64,000 nt of DNA from Candidatus Electrothrix aestuarii (GCA_032595685.2 CP159373.1:2731501-2795500), one strand, 5' to 3'. Shown: positions 51,308-61,020, numbered from the stretch's first letter. A program made the numbers and translations. The notes: a model not told the origin generated them from the sequence alone.

Positions 51308-53613
51308 ATCAACAGAAAAAAGATATCATTCTGATCGTCGACGATCAGCCTATTAATCTCAAAATTCTGCTTTCTTTTTTGCAAGAACAGGATTTCGAAC
51401 TCCGTGTGTTGCAGAGTGGTGTCCAGGCCCTTGCGCTCTTGCAGGAGACAATCCCTGATATCATCCTGCTGGATGTGATGATGCCGGAATTGGATGGTTT
51501 TGAGACCTGCCGCAGGATTAAGGCCGATGAGCGCCTTGTCGATATTCCGGTGATCTTTATGACCGCCCTTGATACGGTGGAAGATAAGGTGACCGGGTTT
51601 AAGGCTGGTGGCGTGGATTATATCACCAAACCCTTTCAGCAGACTGAGGTGCTCATTCGTATCAACACCCATATTAATTTGCGGAAAAAAGCACTGAAGC
51701 TGAAAGAAACACAGGAGGAACTCCTCCTCCAAAAGAATAAGCTTGAGGCCCTGATCAATTCCATCCCTGACCCTATCTATATTAAAGATGTAGAGAATAA
51801 ATATATCGGTTGCAACCGAGCCTTTGAAGAGGTTGCCGGAAAACCGGAAGAAGATCTTATCGGCAAAGGAGATCATGCTGTCTTGTCCCAGGGGGTTGCT
51901 GCGGCCTTCCAGGAAAAGGACCAGGAAATGCTCACCAGTCGTGAGGCAAGGCGGACCGAGGAGTTGATTATTGCTCCGAATGGGGCGCCGTTGTTTTTTG
52001 ATATTCGGAAGACCCCGTATATCGGTCCAGATGGAAATTTGCTGGGATTGATAGGGATATGTCGTAATATTAATGCATTAAAAATGGCGCAGCAGGAGGC
52101 TGAGGAGGAAAGGGAGCGGCTCAGTGTGACCTTGCAGTCCATCGGTGATGGGGTTATTACCACCGATGTGCATGGAGAAATTGTTTTTATCAACAGAGCT
52201 GCCGAGCAGTTGATAGGCTGGGAAAATATTGATGCGGTTGGAAAATCCTCTGAAGAAATTTTCAGGATTTTTGATGAAAAGACCGGTAAGAAGTCTTCCA
52301 GCCCGGTTGAAAGGATTCTTCGGGCCGGTAAGCGTTTAGCGCTCTCCCGTGATGCTGTTTTGGAATGCAAGAGTGGAGAGAAAATCAGTATTGCAGATAG
52401 CGGTGCGCCGATACGGGATAGGAATAATCAGGTTGTAGGGGTAGTGATTATTTTCCGGGATATCACCCAGGAAAAGAAGATGGAGCAGGAGCGAGTCAAG
52501 ATTCGAAAACTGGAATCTGTCGGGGTGCTCGCAGGGGGTATAGCTCATGATTTTAATAACCTGCTTTCTGCTATTCTCGGTAATATCGAGCTGGCCTCCA
52601 CAGGAATCACCGGGGACAGCAAGATATCTGCTCTGCTTGCCGATGCTCAAAAGGCCACTGAACGGGCAACCAAGTTAACCTATCAGCTCCTGACTTTTTC
52701 AAAAGGCGGTGAGCCGATCAAGGAAAAGACCTCTCTCCCTGATTTGGTGAGTGAATCAGCGAATTTTGTCCTTCATGGCTCTCTGGTCTCCTGCGAATTT
52801 TCCTTTGCCGAGGATCTGTGGATGATTCACGCAGACAGCGGGCAGATCAGCCAGGTCATTCAGAATATTATTCTCAATGCCAAAGATGCCATGCCTAACG
52901 GTGGCCGGATTATCGTGAAATGCACGAACGTCAAAGATCTCGCCTCTGGCTTGTTATTACGTCGACCTAAGGGGAATTTTGTCCAGATTACTATTCGGGA
53001 TACCGGGGCGGGGATACCAAGTGACATTATGGACAGTATCTTTGACCCCTATTTTACCACCAAGAAAGAGGGGAATGGGCTGGGGTTGGCTATCTGTCAC
53101 TCGATTATAAAAAAACACGGGGGCCATATTACGGTCCATTCGGAACCGCAACAGGGGACAATTTTTTCCATTTACCTCCCTGCATTTCCTCTTACTGACA
53201 ATGCAGCTACCGAGCCGCAGGCCCAGGAGGTTGCTGTCTCCTCAACCAAGATTATGGTTATGGATGATGACCTCATGCTGCGGACTTTAGCTCAGTCGCA
53301 GTTGAGCGCCTTGGGGCATGATGCGGTCCTGGTGAAGGACGGAGCTGAGGCTATTACGACCTATCAGGAAATGCAGGACAGTGAACGACCGGTTGATCTC
53401 GTTATTCTGGATTTGACGATTCCCGGGGGCATGGGAGGAAAAGAGACCGCGCAAAAACTCCTTCAGGTTGACCCGGAGGCCAAATTGATTGTTGCTAGCG
53501 GTTATTCCAATGATCCGGTGATGGCGGGGTATAAAGAGTACGGTTTTCGGGCCGCTGTTGCGAAGCCGTTCACCTTAAAGGAGTTGCGCAAGGCTATTGC
53601 AGCAGCCCTGTAA
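51304..53613 (+). CDS. receiver-PAS-PAS-histidine kinase-receiver hybrid
   Basis: A 769-residue soluble hybrid. The N-terminal receiver has Asp57 in IILLDVMMPELDG and Lys in ITKPF. Two PAS domains follow at ~145-265 and ~270-395. The histidine kinase has the H box GGIAHDFNNLLSAILG (His about 415) of the PAS/NtrB-like type, and N, G1 and G2 boxes ending GNGLGLAICHSI. A C-terminal receiver has Asp near 703 in LVILDLTIPGGMGG. It lies 3' of the membrane kinase with ATGA overlap. The upstream kinase may phosphorylate its first receiver. The output is not apparent, because no DNA-binding domain is present. Confidence 0.88.
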   Translation: MNQQKKDIILIVDDQPINLKILLSFLQEQDFELRVLQSGVQALALLQETIPDIILLDVMMPELDGFETCRRIKADERLVDIPVIFMTALDTVEDKVTGFKAGGVDYITKPFQQTEVLIRINTHINLRKKALKLKETQEELLLQKNKLEALINSIPDPIYIKDVENKYIGCNRAFEEVAGKPEEDLIGKGDHAVLSQGVAAAFQEKDQEMLTSREARRTEELIIAPNGAPLFFDIRKTPYIGPDGNLLGLIGICRNINALKMAQQEAEEERERLSVTLQSIGDGVITTDVHGEIVFINRAAEQLIGWENIDAVGKSSEEIFRIFDEKTGKKSSSPVERILRAGKRLALSRDAVLECKSGEKISIADSGAPIRDRNNQVVGVVIIFRDITQEKKMEQERVKIRKLESVGVLAGGIAHDFNNLLSAILGNIELASTGITGDSKISALLADAQKATERATKLTYQLLTFSKGGEPIKEKTSLPDLVSESANFVLHGSLVSCEFSFAEDLWMIHADSGQISQVIQNIILNAKDAMPNGGRIIVKCTNVKDLASGLLLRRPKGNFVQITIRDTGAGIPSDIMDSIFDPYFTTKKEGNGLGLAICHSIIKKHGGHITVHSEPQQGTIFSIYLPAFPLTDNAATEPQAQEVAVSSTKIMVMDDDLMLRTLAQSQLSALGHDAVLVKDGAEAITTYQEMQDSERPVDLVILDLTIPGGMGGKETAQKLLQVDPEAKLIVASGYSNDPVMAGYKEYGFRAAVAKPFTLKELRKAIAAAL

Positions 53614-53665
53614 GCGAGCTGTAAGATAGCTGTAAGATAGCTGCAAGAGAAGGAGGATATTGGGT

Positions 53666-54649
53666 TTAGCTTTCTTGTTGTTTCTTCTTTTCTGCTCTCA
53701 TATTCAGCAGTTCGTTGAGCTTCTTTGGTGAAGAAAGGCATTCTCGACCCAAGCCGCATTCGGCCAGAATTCGGCAGAAATGGAGGAATTCATCCATCAG
53801 GCGGGTTGTGGTCTTATCCTTATGCTGGATTATTGAGAGCTGCCGGCGCATATTAATATCTTTGATGGCAAGGCCCTTGAGCCAACCGTGCTCTTCTTCC
53901 CGGCAGATAGCCAGTTCTGAGAGGCAGGCCGCTCCGACTCCAGCCTCAACAGCTTTTTTTATGGATTCTGTATGCCCGATTCGTGTGACCACGTTGAGCT
54001 GCGTAGCATGTTCTCCGAGTTTATTCTTGAAAATTTCTGCTGTGCCGGAGCCATCCTCACGAAGAACCCAGGTTGTTTTGGCAAGATCATCCGGGAGGAC
54101 AAAACGCTTTTGATCGGCAAGGGGATGTGAGGAGCTCACGATAATACGGAGTTCATCCTCAAACCAGGGAGTTAAGCGAACAGCTTCGTCTGTAATGCCG
54201 CCCTCAACAAAACCGAGGTCCATAACCCCTTGCGCTACAAGGCGTTCCGCCTGCTTGGTGTTGTCCACCATCATATTGATATGTGCCTCTGGATGCATGC
54301 GCATAAAAAGGGCAATGGGGTAGGGCAGGACATAGTTGCCGATGGTCGAGCTGGCGATGATCTCCAGGGAGCCAGCAATGGTTTCTTTTTGCTCGCTCAG
54401 CAGGGCCTCAATATTGCGGACCTGATTGGTGATGTTTTTGGCCATTGGCAGCAGGTAGCGGCCACGGTCGTTGAGCAATAGACTGCGACCATGACGGTCA
54501 AAAAGCGGTCCTCCCAGCTGATTTTCCAGTTCAGCAAGGGCCATGCTGACAGCAGATTGGGTGAGGAAAAGTTTTTTACTGGCTCGGGTGACCTGTTTCG
54601 TTTCTGCTACAGCTATGAATATTTGAAATTGTCTGAGCGTGATAGCCAT
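53666..54649 (-). CDS. LysR-family transcriptional regulator
   Basis: A 327-residue regulator. The N-terminal winged helix-turn-helix (ITLRQFQIFIAVAETKQVTRASKKLFLTQSAVS...) is followed by the two-subdomain effector-binding region. The start at 54649 (MAITLRQF) has AAGGAAGG 4 nt upstream and is preferred over 54679. The C-terminal ~25 residues after CGLGRE are a charged extension rich in Lys and Glu. The target genes are unknown. It is convergent with the kinase pair and divergent from dsbD, so it could regulate the latter, which is only positional inference. Confidence 0.9.
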   Translation of the reverse strand: MAITLRQFQIFIAVAETKQVTRASKKLFLTQSAVSMALAELENQLGGPLFDRHGRSLLLNDRGRYLLPMAKNITNQVRNIEALLSEQKETIAGSLEIIASSTIGNYVLPYPIALFMRMHPEAHINMMVDNTKQAERLVAQGVMDLGFVEGGITDEAVRLTPWFEDELRIIVSSSHPLADQKRFVLPDDLAKTTWVLREDGSGTAEIFKNKLGEHATQLNVVTRIGHTESIKKAVEAGVGAACLSELAICREEEHGWLKGLAIKDINMRRQLSIIQHKDKTTTRLMDEFLHFCRILAECGLGRECLSSPKKLNELLNMRAEKKKQQES

Positions 54650-55082
54650 TTTCCTTCCTTGGCTGATGGGGAAAAACATACCTTAAAAATTGGCAAAATT
54701 CTGACCACAGAATGTTACGGGATGGCCAGGGTTTGTTAAGGTCTTTTTTTTGTACCATAGTGGCTTTTGCAGTGCTTGTACACTACTTATTTATTTGTGC
54801 CTCAGGAAATCAGGGTGTTTTCTTTCTCCTCCGGTTCGACGTTTTGCCCTTGTTTTTCCCGTATACATACAGTAAGACTTGCCAAGGTATTTTCTCCAGC
54901 AGGACGTCTGTGGATTCATGTGTCCTTGCAGAATGGAATCGTATCATTATAGTATTTTTGGGTTTGAGCTCTATGTTGTGATGGAGTGCCTCCCTTGAAT
55001 AGTTTTTTCTCTGCGCCAGAAGCAAGTGCAGAGAATATCCTGTTGTCCTGTGAAAGTTCAAGAACGGTATTCTTTTCGAAAT
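54650..55082. other. divergent intergenic region between the LysR gene and dsbD
   Basis: Over 400 bp of AT-rich DNA. A 90-codon frame at 54712 encodes a membrane-like peptide but has no ribosome-binding site, and I do not accept it. TATAGT (54948-54953) with a poor -35 may be the dsbD promoter. Short LysR-type T-N11-A sites were not resolved with confidence. Confidence 0.4.
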
Positions 55083-56954
55083 ATGTTGGATAGCAAAAAA
55101 ATATTTTCCTTCTTCATTGTCCTGCTCCTCTTGACCCTCGGTCAGGAATGTCGAGCTGCATCTACGGCAGAGGCTTCTTCGACCGGAGAAGCAGTTAATG
55201 TGCGGGCCATTTGGTCAGTCACTGCAGCTCATCCTGGAGACCAGGCTGTCCTTGCCGTTGTGCTCCACGTGAATAAGGACTTTCATATTAATGCCGATGA
55301 ACGGCAGATCCTTCCGGTGGAAGATCTCAAACTCTTCCCAACCAAGATCACGGTGACCGGGGCGTATAAGGGACTCAAGATAGAGTCGCCTCTCTATCCG
55401 GCAGCAAAACCTCTCAAAGTTCCGTATTTGTCTGACCGGGTGATGTCCTTTAAGGGAAAGACGGTTGTCTATCTTCCTGTACGTCTGGAAAAGAATGTGC
55501 CTGCTGGAGAGCAAGCTGGATTGAGCATTCGAGTGCAGTACCAGCCCTGTTCCGAAGAATATTGTCTGCTCCCGGAGAAATTGGAGCTTGAGACGAGCCT
55601 GTCTGTTGTTAATACCGATACGGTGACGGAAAAAATTAATCAGGAGCTCTTTGCAGACTACCAACCCGGCGTCGGCGTAAGCCAGGATGTGCCCGAGAGA
55701 ATAGCCTTTGGCCTGTTTGGATGGACCTTTTCCGTTGATGGATCTTCCTTTGGTGGGCTGGTCTTGCTCCTCCTCATTGCTGCATTCGGTGGCATGTTGC
55801 TCAATTTTACTCCCTGTGTCCTGCCCCTGATTCCTATCAAGATTATCAGTCTGTCCTATGCAGCTAAAAATCGGCGACAGTGTATCCTGCTTGGGCTCTT
55901 TATGTCCCTGGGAGTCCTGGTGTTCTGGCTCGGCTTAGGTGTTCTGATTGCGCTGGTCAGCGGGTTCAGCGCTACTAATCAGCTTTTTCAGTACCCGGTC
56001 TTCACCATTACGGTGGGGCTTGTCATTGCCATTATGGCAGGGGGCATGTTTGATTTCTTTTCCCTGCAATTACCAGCCTTCGTCTATATGATACATCCTG
56101 AACAGGATACCCTGAAAGGGTCATTTGGTTTGGGTATTTTGGCTGCTGTTCTTTCCACTCCCTGTACCGCTCCTTTTATGGGTGCTGCTGCTGCCTGGGC
56201 CGCCACCCAGCCACCGGCATCGACTCTGGCTGTCTTTGTCTCTATAGGTATCGGGATGGCCTTCCCCTACTTTTTGCTCTCTGTTTCACCTCATTTGGTG
56301 AGTAAAATGCCAAAAACCGGGCCTGCCAGTGTTCTGGTCAAGCAGGTTATGGGCTTGTTTATGTTGGCTGCTGCTGCTTATTTTGTCGGGATCGGCGTGG
56401 AGGTATTGCTGTCTTCCCCTGCTGATCCGCCAGGTAAGGTTTACTGGTGGCCGGTTATGTGCTTCGTATTTTGTGCAGGCGGCTGGACAGCGTGGCGCAC
56501 CTGGAAGATTGCCTCTCGCAAGAAGCTGAAATACTTTTTTATTGTGCTTGGCTTGCTGATTATGCTGGCTTCCAGTGTCGGGGTGGTTCGGCTGACCCAC
56601 ACCGGTCCCATTGATTGGACCTATTATACAACCTTGCGCCTTGAGCAGGCCCGGGAAGAACGGAAGACCGTTGTTATGGTCTTTACTGCTGAGTGGTGCC
56701 TGAACTGTAAGGTGTTGGAAAAGAGTATTCTGGATAATCCTAAGGTTATTGAGCTCCTGAGTGATGAACGGGTCGTGCCTATGAAGGTGGATATCACGGG
56801 CAATAACCCGGAAGGGAAGGATAAGCTGAAGGAAGTGGGCAGTCTCACCATTCCGCTCCTGATTGTTCTGGATGGAGAGGGAAAACAAGTGTATAAGAGT
56901 GATTATTATACTGCTCAACAGGTCCTTGATGCGGTGCAAAAGACCTTGCAGTGA
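55083..56954 (+). CDS. dsbD: thiol:disulfide interchange protein DsbD
   Basis: A 623-residue protein with a signal peptide (SFFIVLLLLTLGQECRAA) and an N-terminal periplasmic domain with the redox pair in YQPCSEEYC. A multi-spanning membrane domain carries two cysteines, one in FTPCVLPLIPIKI and one in STPCTAPFMGAA. The C-terminal thioredoxin-like domain has WCLNC. All three cysteine pairs needed for electron transfer are present. DsbD carries electrons from cytoplasmic thioredoxin to periplasmic disulfide isomerases and cytochrome maturation. The start at 55083 is chosen for the signal peptide; its Shine-Dalgarno site is weak. Confidence 0.93.
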   Translation: MLDSKKIFSFFIVLLLLTLGQECRAASTAEASSTGEAVNVRAIWSVTAAHPGDQAVLAVVLHVNKDFHINADERQILPVEDLKLFPTKITVTGAYKGLKIESPLYPAAKPLKVPYLSDRVMSFKGKTVVYLPVRLEKNVPAGEQAGLSIRVQYQPCSEEYCLLPEKLELETSLSVVNTDTVTEKINQELFADYQPGVGVSQDVPERIAFGLFGWTFSVDGSSFGGLVLLLLIAAFGGMLLNFTPCVLPLIPIKIISLSYAAKNRRQCILLGLFMSLGVLVFWLGLGVLIALVSGFSATNQLFQYPVFTITVGLVIAIMAGGMFDFFSLQLPAFVYMIHPEQDTLKGSFGLGILAAVLSTPCTAPFMGAAAAWAATQPPASTLAVFVSIGIGMAFPYFLLSVSPHLVSKMPKTGPASVLVKQVMGLFMLAAAAYFVGIGVEVLLSSPADPPGKVYWWPVMCFVFCAGGWTAWRTWKIASRKKLKYFFIVLGLLIMLASSVGVVRLTHTGPIDWTYYTTLRLEQAREERKTVVMVFTAEWCLNCKVLEKSILDNPKVIELLSDERVVPMKVDITGNNPEGKDKLKEVGSLTIPLLIVLDGEGKQVYKSDYYTAQQVLDAVQKTLQ

Positions 56955-57253
56955 TTTGCTGGCCCATGCCTCGGCTTTGGTTTTGTTTACCCTCCATATC
57001 TTCAGCCTCTTTTCTGTTGTATTTCTTAGCCCCTGAGCAATCAGGGGCTTTTTTTTGCCCTCCCTCCCTTCCGTTTTTTTTTTTGCGGCGCAGTGATATT
57101 TTTAGATCAGCTTGTGTTTGGTGGTATCTTCTTGATTTTAATACATTGACAAAACCGGGATCGCCGATGTACAAAAGAATTTTTTGTCAACTGCGTCATC
57201 CAGCGGCAGACCTCCTGCCGGCCTGACAATAACTTCATTTATGATTGTACCCC
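56955..57253. other. intergenic region after dsbD
   Basis: About 300 bp containing the dsbD terminator (57028-57056) and AT-rich sequence before the repeat protein. No gene was recognised. TTGACA at about 57146-57151 could be a -35 box for the next gene, but the -10 is unclear. Confidence 0.4.
57028..57056 (+). terminator. intrinsic terminator after dsbD
   Basis: AGCCCCTGA and TCAGGGGCT form a perfect 9-bp stem with a GCAA tetraloop, followed by eight T. It is a textbook rho-independent terminator 74 nt after the stop codon. Confidence 0.88.
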
Positions 57254-58963
57254 ATGATTACTCTTAAAACCGTACCTACCGTTTTTGCCTTTTTTACATT
57301 ACTTGCTTTGCTACCGATATCCTCCTTATCCGCTGAACCGCAAGAATCCAACCTGACCGCATTTACCACAGGAAGTATTGCCGGGAAAGTAACCGATGAG
57401 GCCGGAACCGGTATTGATCAGATATACGTTACGCTTTACAGCAGCAGTTCTTCGGTAACCATCCTTCAAACAGTCAAAACGGGAAGTGATGGCAGCTATG
57501 TGCTCTCCGATCTAGCAGAGGGTTCGTATAAAATTCAATTTCATGGAATACGGTATCAGACTGTTTACCTTGAAGAATGGTATAATGACAAAAGTGGCTT
57601 TGATACTGCCGAGGCCGTAACAGTGACTGCGTCTTCTCTTGCTGTCACTAATATTGATGCGGAGCTTGCCCTTGGCGGGAGTATTACTGGCAGAGTAACA
57701 GATGAAGCCGGGAATGGTATCGCAGACGTTTCCATATATGCCTACAACAGCTCCTCTTGGATAACCACATACAAAGGACATGTACATACAGAATCGGATG
57801 GAAGCTATACTATACCAGGGCTGCCGAACGGTTCTTATAAGCTCTCCTTTGACGGCAGTAATTATGCCAATGAGTGGTACCCGAACAGTTGCACATTTGC
57901 TCAGGCCTATGCTGTTGCCGTAACAGCTCCGCAGACAACTTCTAATATTGATGCCGTACTTTCTGCGGGCGGTAATATAGCGGGCAGAGTAACAGATAAG
58001 GAGGGAAAAGGTATTGAGGGGATTGATGTCGCCGCCGTTGAAGCTGTTACAGGTGATTGGGGCGGGAGTGTACGGACAGACAGTGAAGGATATTATACCT
58101 TGTCTCATCTCTTTACCGGAACGTACCGGATTGAGTTCAGTGCAGGTCGTGTGAACGCAGAGACAGGAACCAACTATATCGGGACGTACTATAACGACAA
58201 GAAAGGTTTTTTCATTTCAGATCCAGTTTCTGTCGTTGCCCCGGAAACAAGCTCGAATATTAATGCTGTCCTCGGGGTGGGCGGGAGTATATCTGGCAGA
58301 GTAACAGACAGCGAAGGGCAAGGAATATCCTCAGTTGATGTATCAGTATATGACAGTTCATCATATTCGAGATATGGAGCTATTGTAGAACGAAGCGGTA
58401 CAGATACCGAAGGCAACTATATGGTGAGAGGAGTGCCAACAGGACCTCACAAAGTACAATTTAATACATATATAAAAAATTTTGATAATGATAATAATTA
58501 TGCCAATGCGTGGTACAGCGGAGGGAGAAGTTTTGCTGATGCGGATATCGTTCAGGTCACTGCGCCTGATACTGTAACCTCCGGGGTTGATGCCGTATTG
58601 ACTGACGGAGGAAGCGTATCCGGGACAGTGACCGACAAATTCGGACATGGCATAGCCGATATTTTTGTCTATGCGTATGCGGACGGTTCCTCGCCCCTCG
58701 GGTACGGTTTTACGGATCTTGACGGTAAATACACCATCCCCGGTCTGCCTGAAGGAAGCTATGCCATATTATTTGATTCCTTTACTCGTAATGTAATCGG
58801 CGGTGACCGTTGTATTGATGAATGGTATAGTGATAAAATAGATTTTTTTCATGCGGATTCGGTGACAGTGATTGCACCAAAGATCACCACATCAGGTATT
58901 GATGCTGTTCTGCAACGAACGGGAAATGCTCTTGTGCCGATACTTCAGCTTTTGTTGCTGTAA
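57254..58963 (+). CDS. secreted protein with five carboxypeptidase-regulatory-like repeats
   Basis: A 569-residue protein. Residues 1-27 are a signal peptide (VFAFFTLLALLPISSLSA). Five ~105-residue repeats follow. Each starts with a 'GSIxGxVTDexGxGIxxV' block and a 'DGSYxIxGLPxGSYKxxF' strand set, and ends in an 'EWYnDk.sF..A..V.VTAP' element. These are PF13620-like beta-sandwich modules often found in surface proteins. The C-terminus ends VLQRTGNALVPILQLLLL, which may be a membrane or sorting tail. The start at 57254 is the ATG at the signal peptide. The rhs remnants follow. Confidence 0.83.
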   Translation: MITLKTVPTVFAFFTLLALLPISSLSAEPQESNLTAFTTGSIAGKVTDEAGTGIDQIYVTLYSSSSSVTILQTVKTGSDGSYVLSDLAEGSYKIQFHGIRYQTVYLEEWYNDKSGFDTAEAVTVTASSLAVTNIDAELALGGSITGRVTDEAGNGIADVSIYAYNSSSWITTYKGHVHTESDGSYTIPGLPNGSYKLSFDGSNYANEWYPNSCTFAQAYAVAVTAPQTTSNIDAVLSAGGNIAGRVTDKEGKGIEGIDVAAVEAVTGDWGGSVRTDSEGYYTLSHLFTGTYRIEFSAGRVNAETGTNYIGTYYNDKKGFFISDPVSVVAPETSSNINAVLGVGGSISGRVTDSEGQGISSVDVSVYDSSSYSRYGAIVERSGTDTEGNYMVRGVPTGPHKVQFNTYIKNFDNDNNYANAWYSGGRSFADADIVQVTAPDTVTSGVDAVLTDGGSVSGTVTDKFGHGIADIFVYAYADGSSPLGYGFTDLDGKYTIPGLPEGSYAILFDSFTRNVIGGDRCIDEWYSDKIDFFHADSVTVIAPKITTSGIDAVLQRTGNALVPILQLLLL

Positions 58964-59422
58964 GCAAAAATTTTTCTGGCCTCCGTGACTTATGATCAAC
59001 GGCTGGCCTCGGTGAGCAAGGGCGGAGATGCGGCGGAAGCCTATCGGAGGCCCTGCCAGCGGAAGAGCTGCTTTATGACGGGGCTGGCAATCTTTCGGAG
59101 CGGAAAATCCTGCGGGAAGCCGGAACAGCTACCGTCCTGACCACAGGATACAGCTATGACGAACTGAACCGGTTGACCGGTATCACTGATCCCGGTTCCG
59201 CTGTGCCGAACACGATCTTCAGCTACGATGCGCACGATAACCGGACCTCTGTCACAGACAGTGGAGCCGTGGAGCCGTGGAGACCGAGTTCGAGTACGAT
59301 GATTTTGGCCGTCGGAAGAGTCGTTACAGCCTGGACAGCGGCTGGACCTTTTATACGTATTACCCTGAATCAATAGGGTCAGACTCGATTGATTTGACAG
59401 GTTCAACCAAAGCACCGGGGCT
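58964..59422 (+). pseudogene. decayed 5' part of an rhs gene
   Basis: YD-repeat coding sequence is visible but split among frames: TYDQRLASVSKGGDAAEAYR, then LLYDGAGNLSERKILREAG and YSYDELNRLTGITDPGS in a second frame, then FEYDDFGRRKSRYSLDSGW in a third. At least three frame changes are needed to follow it, and no start codon or N-terminal domain is present. The 67-nt direct repeat at 59368-59434 marks the last frame change. It is the disrupted front of the rhs frame at 59423. Confidence 0.8.
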
Positions 59423-59434
59423 GTGCTGGTGTCC
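59368..59434. repeat. 67-nt direct repeat, copy 1
   Basis: It begins AATCAATAGGGTCAGACTCG and ends GTGTCC. It contains the inverted pair AATCAAT/ATTGATT flanking AGGGTCAGACTCG. It recurs at 63934-64000 with one mismatch. It interrupts the YD-repeat frame of the rhs gene. Confidence 0.85.
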
Positions 59435-60541
59435 TACGGCTATGACAACTCAGGCAATATCGCCACGGACATCACGGTCTATGACCTGACCGATGATCAA
59501 CGACTGGCATCGGTGACCAAGGATGGAGTCACCGTGGGAGCCTACCAATACGACGGTCGCGGCCTGCGCACGGTCAAAACCGTGAACGGGGAAACCAGCC
59601 TGTTCATCTACTGCAAGAGCGGCAAACTCATTGCCGAGGCGGATAGCGACGGCAATATCCTGAAAGAGTATGTCTATCTGGATGGAGATATTTTTGCTCA
59701 TTTTCAGTATGAGGTGCCAGCTGCTCCGCTTGAAGCTGCATCTTCTGTTGCATCATCGCAGGAGGTTATTCCTGAGCCGGTTGCGGAGCAACAAGCGACA
59801 TCTTCTCCTGTCGTTGCGGCAGCATCAGTCCCGTCGGATACAGCCTTTCTTCAGTCCATTTACTTGCTTCTGCTGCTGAATCATAAATCAGCCGAAGGCG
59901 CGTATTACTACATCAATGACCACCTGGGTACGCCGCAGATCATCACGAATGATGCGGGTTCAGTGGTGTGGCAGGCGGAGTACCTGCCATTCGGCAACGT
60001 GAATATCTCTGTTGCACAGATTGAAAACAATCTCCGTTTTCCAGGGCAATATTACGATGCCGAGACCGGGTTGCATTACAACTGGAACAGGTACTATGAT
60101 CCTGAGACTGGCCGGTATATTGCGGCTGATCCTATCGGGCTTGATGGTGGGATTAATCTTTATGCTTATGTGGGTGTTGATCCGGTTAATGGGTTTGATT
60201 TTGAGGGGTTGCATGATGTCCCCTATCCTCATATCCATGCAAAAATGGATGATCCTAGAAAAAAAGCCGATGCTGAAACTTATAAAAAAATGTTTGGCAT
60301 TTTAGGCAGAGAGACGAGGTTCTATCCTCACTACGAAACAAGACATCCATGTGTGAGAGAAATGATTGATAAACATGAACAATATCATCATGAAAAAGGC
60401 ATAAGTGACGAAGAAGGAGCTTACAAAGAAGAGCTAAAGAATATTGAAGGAAAATTGAAGGAGCTAGATGAGTCCTGTGAGTGCGCAAAAGCCCTAAGAG
60501 AATTGCAAGATGAAGTTAAAAAACGTTTGGGAATTGAGTAA
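59423..60541 (+). CDS. Rhs C-terminal region with HExxH tip domain
   Basis: A 372-residue open frame from a GTG that is not a true start. It holds the last YD repeats, then a variable Ala/Pro/Glu linker with a Leu-rich stretch. The strongly conserved Rhs end follows: YYYINDHLGTPQIITN, FPGQYYDAETGLHYNWNRYY, GRYIAADPIGL. After about residue 255 the unique tip begins (DVPYPHIHAKMDDP...). It contains KHEQYHHE, an HExxH zinc-protease-like motif, followed by a Glu-rich helix. Polymorphic toxins of this kind deliver the tip into neighbouring cells. Upstream decay suggests this copy is not expressed as a full toxin. Confidence 0.8.
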   Translation: MLVSYGYDNSGNIATDITVYDLTDDQRLASVTKDGVTVGAYQYDGRGLRTVKTVNGETSLFIYCKSGKLIAEADSDGNILKEYVYLDGDIFAHFQYEVPAAPLEAASSVASSQEVIPEPVAEQQATSSPVVAAASVPSDTAFLQSIYLLLLLNHKSAEGAYYYINDHLGTPQIITNDAGSVVWQAEYLPFGNVNISVAQIENNLRFPGQYYDAETGLHYNWNRYYDPETGRYIAADPIGLDGGINLYAYVGVDPVNGFDFEGLHDVPYPHIHAKMDDPRKKADAETYKKMFGILGRETRFYPHYETRHPCVREMIDKHEQYHHEKGISDEEGAYKEELKNIEGKLKELDESCECAKALRELQDEVKKRLGIE

Positions 60542-60546
60542 GTAAA

Positions 60547-61020
60547 ATGGGCAGAAAAAAGAAGGTTACGTATACGTTAGTTTTCTTGTTGAGTTTGCTT
60601 GTGAAGCCAGGTTCGGCCGTTGGAACTCATTTTTACACAGCGACGTTGCAGGAACTTATTGATGGGGTAGATTTTGTCTTTATCGGAAAAGTGAAAAATG
60701 TTGAACGAACTTTTTGGGGTTATAGAAGAGCAACATTGCAGGTAACAGAGAGAATCAAAGGAGAGTCTTTGTCTGAGATGTCTGTCAACTACGGAGCTCG
60801 TTGGTATGACTCTCAAGCTAATGTTTCTGTATTAATAACTGGGAGACGTTACTTGTTTTTTATTTTAGAAATAGAAGGTAAGTTACAGCTAGCCGGAATC
60901 ACGGGGCCTAGATATTATTTAATTGAGGACAATGATGACGTATTGTGTGGAGATGAAAATATTCCTGTAACGGAATGTATTGAAAGGGGGGTAGAAATAG
61001 TCTCTGAGAGAATTCATTGA
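60547..61020 (+). CDS. possible immunity protein for the HExxH tip
   Basis: A 157-residue protein with a Sec-type signal peptide (LVFLLSLLVKPGSAVG), 5 nt after the rhs frame. Its mature part is mainly beta-rich (DFVFIGKVKNVER, LQVTERIKGESLSEM) and has two cysteines at the C-terminus. A gene directly behind a toxin tip normally encodes immunity, and a periplasmic location would suit a tip acting outside the cytoplasm. No family is recognised. Confidence 0.6.
   Translation: MGRKKKVTYTLVFLLSLLVKPGSAVGTHFYTATLQELIDGVDFVFIGKVKNVERTFWGYRRATLQVTERIKGESLSEMSVNYGARWYDSQANVSVLITGRRYLFFILEIEGKLQLAGITGPRYYLIEDNDDVLCGDENIPVTECIERGVEIVSERIH

Noticed and set aside
54712-54981. Possible 89-codon membrane protein between the LysR gene and dsbD
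   Set aside because: It has no ribosome-binding site and irregular codon use, and an equally long frame exists on the other strand. Hydrophobicity reflects T-rich DNA.
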